Assembly (NCBI GenBank): GCA_964424115.1
Contig: CAYRHN010000001.1
Location: forward strand, 248,001 to 312,000
Reading direction: 5' to 3'
DNA from: CAYRHN01 sp964424115
GTDB taxonomy: Bacteria; Chloroflexota; Anaerolineae; Anaerolineales; Anaerolineaceae
DNA: 64,000 bases
How positions within the stretch are numbered: position 1 is the stretch's first letter; each line of letters begins with the position of its first letter. The notes beneath the pieces were generated by a model. That model was given only the letters and a program-made list of their open reading frames with translations. It was not told the origin of the DNA and made no database searches. Made by a program: the position numbers and the translations under genes. Shown in pieces: positions 59,873-64,000 of the stretch.

Positions 59873-60766
59873 TTATTGCCCCTGAGCGCGGATCTGCAGC
59901 CATTCGAGCAGAGTATCTCCGACAGCTTTTAAGCTCGCAGGAGAGACTTTATCCGGCGTGTCTTGGGTGGTATGCCAATAAGCGTAGTCGAAATCGATGA
60001 TATCAATGGCAGGTATACCCGCATACAAAAAAGGGGTATGGTCGTCCAGAAGTGAGGGGCCTGGCTCTGTGACAAAAACCTTACCATAACCGATCTTCTC
60101 GGCAGCCTGCCAGACTTCCAAGGCAAGGGATTGGGTTGAATTTCTTTCAAGCAGCAATTGCAGATTGGCATCGCCTACCATATCGAGTAAAATCACGGCG
60201 TCGGGCTTTAAGGTGAGCGATTTGACGAAAGCCGATGAACCCAGAATCCAGTCCCATCCAGAAATGTTCCCCTGATCTTCGGCGTCGAAGAATACCAGCC
60301 AAATATTCAGGGGCAAGTCTTTAGGAAGAACACGGGCAAGCTCGAGTAGAATTGCGACACCAGATGCACCGTCATTTGCGCCAGGAACCGGTTGAGTTCG
60401 CAAGGCTGGATCCGCGTCATGATCGGCAACTAGGCGGGAATCGTAATGCGCACAGAGAATAATCCACGGTCCATTATTGCCATTTCTGGCAATCACATTT
60501 TGAACAGGCTGACCCAATTCAGATGTATCCTGCACTTCCACCCGCCAACCGTAGTTCTCCAGCTCAGTTTTCATCCAAGTAATCATTTTGGAATGTGCAT
60601 CACTGCCCGGAATACGGGGACCGAGCTTAACCTGATATTCGACATCTTGCCAGGCGCTTTCTCCGTCGAAGGTTGTTTTCGGCTGAGAAGTGATTATGAC
60701 AATGACGCCAACCGCAAACAGTGCGGTGAAAGTAGCAATCATAAGCAATATATTTCTGCGATTCAT
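59873..60766 (-). CDS. M28-family zinc peptidase (aminopeptidase-like), membrane-anchored
   Basis: 297 residues. An N-terminal hydrophobic segment (about 7-27) is a signal anchor. The di-zinc site is visible: CAHYDSR, PGANDGASG, FFDAEDQG, LDMVG and a C-terminal DDHTPF/WHTTQD His. The family cleaves N-terminal residues or modifies peptides (glutaminyl cyclases share the fold) outside the membrane. Its start overlaps the end of trmFO by 4 bases. Confidence 0.9.
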   Translation of the reverse strand: MNRRNILLMIATFTALFAVGVIVIITSQPKTTFDGESAWQDVEYQVKLGPRIPGSDAHSKMITWMKTELENYGWRVEVQDTSELGQPVQNVIARNGNNGPWIILCAHYDSRLVADHDADPALRTQPVPGANDGASGVAILLELARVLPKDLPLNIWLVFFDAEDQGNISGWDWILGSSAFVKSLTLKPDAVILLDMVGDANLQLLLERNSTQSLALEVWQAAEKIGYGKVFVTEPGPSLLDDHTPFLYAGIPAIDIIDFDYAYWHTTQDTPDKVSPASLKAVGDTLLEWLQIRAQGQ

Positions 60767-62133
60767 GCATTTTCCTTAACATCAGTTTGCAATGAAATCC
60801 ATTCATCCAAACTCGAATGGGCGCGCATTACATATTGTTCTGAGCGTTCGTGCCGGGCACGGCGCGGATTCTTGAGGGTCGGTAAAATGCCAAAGATGGC
60901 TTTCACGGGTTGAAAAGTTAATGGATCCGCGTGAGTAATGTAAAAAGTCATGGCGCCCAACATGGTATCCGGTGGTAATTGAAGCAGTGGGAGAGAAAGG
61001 ACCATGCGAGCCGCGTTAATCCCCGCCAACCAGCCGGTGGCAATATTCCCCATGTAGCCTTCCACGCCGGTGATCTGTCCAGCGAAGAACAATCCGGGAT
61101 TCGATCTCATTTCCAGAGTTGGATCCAACAAGAGTGGTGAAGCAATGTAAGAATTCCTATGCATTTGGCCGAATCGAGCGAATTCAGCATTCTCCAGCCC
61201 GGGGATCAATCTAAGTACTCGCTTTTGTTCGGCAAAGGTCAGGTTGGTTTGAAAGCCTACCAGATTGTACAGGGAGCCGGCAAGGTTATCCTGACGGAGC
61301 TGGACAACGGCAAAGGGATGGCTACCATCATGTGGATTGGTTAGCCCAATTGGCCTCAACGGCCCATAGGGAAGGGAATTTGGCCCGCGAGAAGCTAAAA
61401 TTTCAATCGGAAGGCAGCCTTCAAAGAAACTCTGATTCTGTTCGAATTCTCGAAGGGCGATTTTTTCTGCCGAGAGTAGTTCATTCCAAAAAAGGAGATA
61501 CTGATCTTTTGTCATTGGGCAATTGATGTAATCGCCCTCTTTTTGTTCGCCGCGACCATATCTGGATGCGCGGAATGCGATGTTCATGTTGATCGTGTCA
61601 GAGATCACTGTGGGCGAAATAGCGTCGTAAAAGTGGAGATGTTCGTGTCCGGTGATCCGCTGGATAGAATTGGCAAGTGCATCCGAGGTTAAAGGGCCGG
61701 AAGCGATTATGCATGGAGATAGCGGAATTTCTTTAATCTCTTCACGAATGAGTTGAATTCTGGGATGAGAATAAATTGCCTGGGTGACCAGGGATGAGAA
61801 AGCCTCGCGATCCACAGCAAGAGAACCACCCGCTGGAACAGCTGTTTGATCGGCGCATTGGAGCAGAAGACTTGGAAAACCCAGGCGAGTTCCTCCCAGT
61901 GTTCTCAACTCATGTTGAAGTAGTCCACTGGCGCGGTCGGTTAGGCGAGATCCCAGGGAATTTGAGCAGATCAACTCAGCAAGATTGCTACCGACATGAG
62001 CCGGGGTCATCCTGAGCGGGCGCATTTCATAGAGGCAAACGGTCAGGCCGCATTGAGCGCTCTGCCAGGCTGCTTCGCTACCAGCGAGGCCAGCTCCAAT
62101 AATTGTCAGATCAAATTTATTCTTGGTTGCCAT
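60763..62133 (-). CDS. trmFO: Folate-dependent tRNA (uracil-5-)-methyltransferase TrmFO
   Basis: 456 residues. The FAD-binding motif IIGAGLAGSEAAWQ, YEMRPLRMTPAH, ELICSNSLGS, the TGVEGYMGNIATG motif and the C-terminal FGILP are all family hallmarks. It makes 5-methyluridine-54 in tRNA using methylene-tetrahydrofolate and FADH2. It is translated together with the M28 peptidase gene (ATGA overlap). The -10 region at 62235-62240 is likely its promoter. Confidence 0.96.
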   Translation of the reverse strand: MATKNKFDLTIIGAGLAGSEAAWQSAQCGLTVCLYEMRPLRMTPAHVGSNLAELICSNSLGSRLTDRASGLLQHELRTLGGTRLGFPSLLLQCADQTAVPAGGSLAVDREAFSSLVTQAIYSHPRIQLIREEIKEIPLSPCIIASGPLTSDALANSIQRITGHEHLHFYDAISPTVISDTINMNIAFRASRYGRGEQKEGDYINCPMTKDQYLLFWNELLSAEKIALREFEQNQSFFEGCLPIEILASRGPNSLPYGPLRPIGLTNPHDGSHPFAVVQLRQDNLAGSLYNLVGFQTNLTFAEQKRVLRLIPGLENAEFARFGQMHRNSYIASPLLLDPTLEMRSNPGLFFAGQITGVEGYMGNIATGWLAGINAARMVLSLPLLQLPPDTMLGAMTFYITHADPLTFQPVKAIFGILPTLKNPRRARHERSEQYVMRAHSSLDEWISLQTDVKENA

Positions 62134-62212
62134 TCTTCACAAGGCGAAAACACATTTCTACAGATGAAAGCGGTTTTTCTAGCGCAGTCTTGTTGCTTTT
62201 TGCAGTGAGGTT

Positions 62213-62240
62213 TATTCGATCATTTCGAATATTCATTATA
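62213..62240 (-). promoter_or_regulatory. trmFO promoter region with inverted repeat
   Basis: Minus-strand TATAAT at 62240-62235 is followed at about +1 by the inverted repeat TATTCGA-TCATT-TCGAATA (62213-62231). No good -35 is present. The repeat could be a repressor site. It lies in the 216-base gap divergent from rpoN. Confidence 0.45.
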
Positions 62241-62283
62241 AGCGATAAAAAGGGCGGAAAGGAAATGTTACAAGAAATTTCTC

Positions 62284-62298
62284 TGGCATAAAACTTGC
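62284..62298 (+). promoter_or_regulatory. Sigma-54 (-24/-12) promoter of rpoN
   Basis: TGGCA-TAAAAC-TTGC matches the RpoN promoter consensus at TGGCA and TTGCA, with the obligatory ten bases between GG (62285-62286) and GC (62297-62298). It lies 52 bases before the proposed rpoN start codon, which implies that sigma-54 controls its own gene. An enhancer-binding site was not identified. Confidence 0.7.
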
Positions 62299-62332
62299 AA
62301 CCTTTTACAGTTGATACTATACTTCTTAAGAA

Positions 62333-62344
62333 CCCCTTAAGGGG
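62333..62344 (+). promoter_or_regulatory. Palindrome over the rpoN ribosome binding site
   Basis: CCCCTTAAGGGG includes the SD-like AAGGGG that lies 5 bases before GTG 62350. A second CTTAAG lies just upstream (62325-62330) and can pair with it. Folding of either kind would hide the SD. A regulatory role is inferred only from position. Confidence 0.4.
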
Positions 62345-62349
62345 CGGCG

Positions 62350-63801
62350 GTGCTAATTATGCTGCAATCACACGTACAAATCCTTCGTTCGCTAACAACT
62401 GCTCACCTGGCACAAACCATGACCTTGCTAAGTTTGACCGCGGATGAACTGCGCCAACAGGTGGAAGCCGAACTATCCTCGAATCCTGCTCTAGAGCTGG
62501 TCGAAGAACGGCGATGTCCGGGATGTCGCCGGTTGCTGCCGCCAAACGGAACCTGTCCGATTTGTAGCCGACCGAATGAGATGCATCCTGAGGAAGCTGT
62601 TGTGTTTGTTTCCCAAGGTTACGAATTTGGGGAAGGTGCTCCGGTTGCCAATGAACGAAGTGATGATGAATTCCCGTCTGCAGAGACTGAGGATCTAGCA
62701 ACATATGTAATGAAGCAGGTGTCAGCGGATCTCGCTCCAGAGGATAGGCGTTTGGCTGCATTTCTTCTTACCAATCTTGATGAAGATGGGCTATTAAACG
62801 TATCATTGATTGAAGCCGCCAGATATTTCCATGTTTCCCTTTCTCATGTTCAAGAAGTGCAATTAATGCTTCAACGAGCAGACCCAGCGGGGGTTGCGTC
62901 AGTGTCAACGCAAGAGGCTATGGTTGTTCAGCTGAGACTATTGGGCGAAACTGGGAGAGTTCCCGAACTGCCGTTGAAAATTGTAAGCGAGGCATACGAT
63001 CTATTTATGCGACGGAAGATTGCGGAAATTGCCCGATTGTTTGGAGCGCCACAATCTCACGTTGATCGGGCAATGCGTTTTATTGCAGAAAATTTGAACC
63101 CGTACCCGGCCAGATCACATTGGGGAGAAGCTCAGGCGCGAAAATCAAGCGCTGTTTCATCCGGGGGAGGTGTTTATCAGCGTGCCGATATTATCATCTA
63201 TCACCTTAATGACGATCCCAAGAATCCATTGGCGGTCGAAATCCTGCTTCCAATCCGGGGAACTTTGCGTGTCAACCCGCTATTTCGGGCTGCAATCCGG
63301 GAGGCGTCAGAAGAGCGCAAAGAGGAGTGGAAGGCGGACATGGAACGAGCTTCGTTGTTTGTTAAATGTCTCCAGCAGCGGAATCACACCATGGTGCGGC
63401 TGATGCAAAGGGTTGTAGCGATTCAAAAGAACTATATCCTATTCGGGGAGAAGCAGCACGAGCCTTGTACAAGATTCCGCGTGGCACAGGAATTAGAAGT
63501 GCACGAATCGACAATCTCCCGCGCCGTGGCCAATAAAGCAGTGCAATTGCCAAATAGACGCATTGTTCCACTTTCCTCATTCTTTGACCGCAGTCTAAAT
63601 GCAAGGACATTCATCAAAGAAATCATAGCCAACGAGGATATCCCATTGAGCGATACAGAATTGGCGAATAAATTGGCAGATCGAGGGATTATTGTTGCCC
63701 GGCGGACTGTTGCAAAATATCGTGCCATGGAGGGCATTTTGCCGGCACACATGCGGCAAACTAATGTAGCTTCGGAGATGGTGCTGGAGGATCTGGCATG
63801 A
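62350..63801 (+). CDS. rpoN: RNA polymerase sigma-54 factor with a zinc-ribbon insert
   Basis: 483 residues from GTG 62350 (SD AAGGGG, 5-base spacing); ATG 62359 is an equally family-like start without a good SD. Region I is helical and Leu/Gln-rich (about 5-45), ending in SSNPALE. Directly after it sits a CPGC..CPIC ribbon (Cys 56, 59, 69, 72), which ordinary RpoN proteins lack. Core-binding and DNA-binding domains follow, with the HTH (VAQELEVHESTISRAVANK) and the RpoN box (ARRTVAKYR). It needs AAA+ activators to open promoters; none is encoded here except perhaps the partial gene that follows. The stop overlaps the next start (ATGA). Confidence 0.93.
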   Translation: MLIMLQSHVQILRSLTTAHLAQTMTLLSLTADELRQQVEAELSSNPALELVEERRCPGCRRLLPPNGTCPICSRPNEMHPEEAVVFVSQGYEFGEGAPVANERSDDEFPSAETEDLATYVMKQVSADLAPEDRRLAAFLLTNLDEDGLLNVSLIEAARYFHVSLSHVQEVQLMLQRADPAGVASVSTQEAMVVQLRLLGETGRVPELPLKIVSEAYDLFMRRKIAEIARLFGAPQSHVDRAMRFIAENLNPYPARSHWGEAQARKSSAVSSGGGVYQRADIIIYHLNDDPKNPLAVEILLPIRGTLRVNPLFRAAIREASEERKEEWKADMERASLFVKCLQQRNHTMVRLMQRVVAIQKNYILFGEKQHEPCTRFRVAQELEVHESTISRAVANKAVQLPNRRIVPLSSFFDRSLNARTFIKEIIANEDIPLSDTELANKLADRGIIVARRTVAKYRAMEGILPAHMRQTNVASEMVLEDLA

Positions 63802-64000
63802 TCCTGCCCTGTATTAGTGCGCAATTGCTCAATTTGATACCCGATCCGGTGCTGATGTTGGAACGCATGCAAAACGTGGCTGTGATGGCGAATAGCCAAT
63901 TCGTCAAGCTCACTGCCTATACCCAGACGGAGTTGGCCGGAATGCCAATCGCGAAGTTAGTTGAAGGCGTCGATCCTTCAGAGATGTCGAGCGGGGAAGA
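63798..64000 (+). CDS. PAS-domain protein, 3' truncated by window edge
   Basis: 67 residues are visible. A PAS domain starts at once (LIPDPVLMLER, NSQFVKLTAYTQTEL), the usual beginning of a sensor kinase or of a sigma-54-dependent activator. It overlaps the rpoN stop by 4 bases, so it is translated with rpoN. Being coupled to rpoN, a role in the sigma-54 pathway is likely, but the output domain lies outside the window. Confidence 0.8.
   Translation, partial: MILPCISAQLLNLIPDPVLMLERMQNVAVMANSQFVKLTAYTQTELAGMPIAKLVEGVDPSEMSSGE

Overview
The window looks like chromosomal DNA of a free-living anaerobic bacterium, most likely a member of the Chloroflexota (class Anaerolineae). This placement is inference from content: tandem GAF-rich sensors, stand-alone CheY-like regulators, an ADP-forming acetyl-CoA synthetase, a folate-dependent TrmFO, an MurA with Asp in place of the usual Cys, and many small zinc-ribbon proteins. 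Base composition is moderate (near 50% G+C by eye) and even. Gene density is about 90%. No insertion sequence, prophage, CRISPR array or rRNA operon was seen, and no stretch over 300 bases lacks a gene.

Layout. (1) 1-11834: a plus-strand signalling cluster with response regulators, an orphan NMT1/SsuA-like lipoprotein, three membrane receptors (HAMP/GAF or Cache/HAMP/GAF) that carry no kinase domain, one soluble GAF-like/HisKA/HATPase kinase, a possible 29-residue microprotein, a CheY-like regulator and a terminator. (2) 11898-15222: a threonine-synthase-like protein fused to a receiver domain, a second CheY-like regulator and a conventional threonine synthase. (3) 15234-18109: a PilZ-type protein, an AhpD-like protein, a tRNA-dihydrouridine synthase and a NarL-type regulator. 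(4) 18273-24112: a Ser/Thr phosphorylation operon (kinase with an eight-bladed PQQ propeller, PP2C phosphatase, J-domain/vWA fusion, zinc-ribbon/FHA protein, small unknown protein, OmpR-type regulator). (5) 24173-33887: thioredoxin, MurA, hydrolase, VanZ-like protein, a zinc-ribbon membrane protein, Rel, and a MerR-controlled VIT/vWA protein. (6) 34003-43642, minus strand: a two-gene flavin/iron-sulfur amine dehydrogenase operon, then core genes prfB (programmed frameshift), ftsY, rlmN, a HAD phosphatase, clpP, tig and tRNA-Leu. (7) 43735-50710: acetyl-CoA synthetase (ADP-forming), glycerate 2-kinase, hydroxyacid reductase and an SDR-type threonine dehydrogenase. (8) 50728-62133: secD/secF, a SpoIIE-like phosphatase with a channel-like protein lacking its filter, rpmF, hflX, an aminotransferase, a histidine kinase, an M28 peptidase and trmFO. 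(9) 62284-64000: sigma-54 (rpoN) with its own -24/-12 promoter-like site and a translationally coupled PAS protein that runs off the window.

How it fits together. The window is rich in signal transduction. Region 1 looks like a many-receptors-to-one-kinase module: three receptors share a near-identical C-terminal tail, and the last receptor and the kinase share a tandem degenerate GAF-like repeat. Two almost identical CheY-like proteins flank the receiver-tagged PLP enzyme, which suggests, but does not prove, that phosphotransfer touches amino-acid metabolism. Metabolic genes point to fermentation (acetate plus ATP from acetyl-CoA) and to threonine/glycine and glycerate turnover. The best candidates for undescribed biology are the kinase-less receptor array, the PLP-enzyme/receiver fusion, the J-domain/vWA and kinase/propeller operon, the filter-less channel homologue, and the zinc-ribbon sigma-54 with an apparent sigma-54 promoter.
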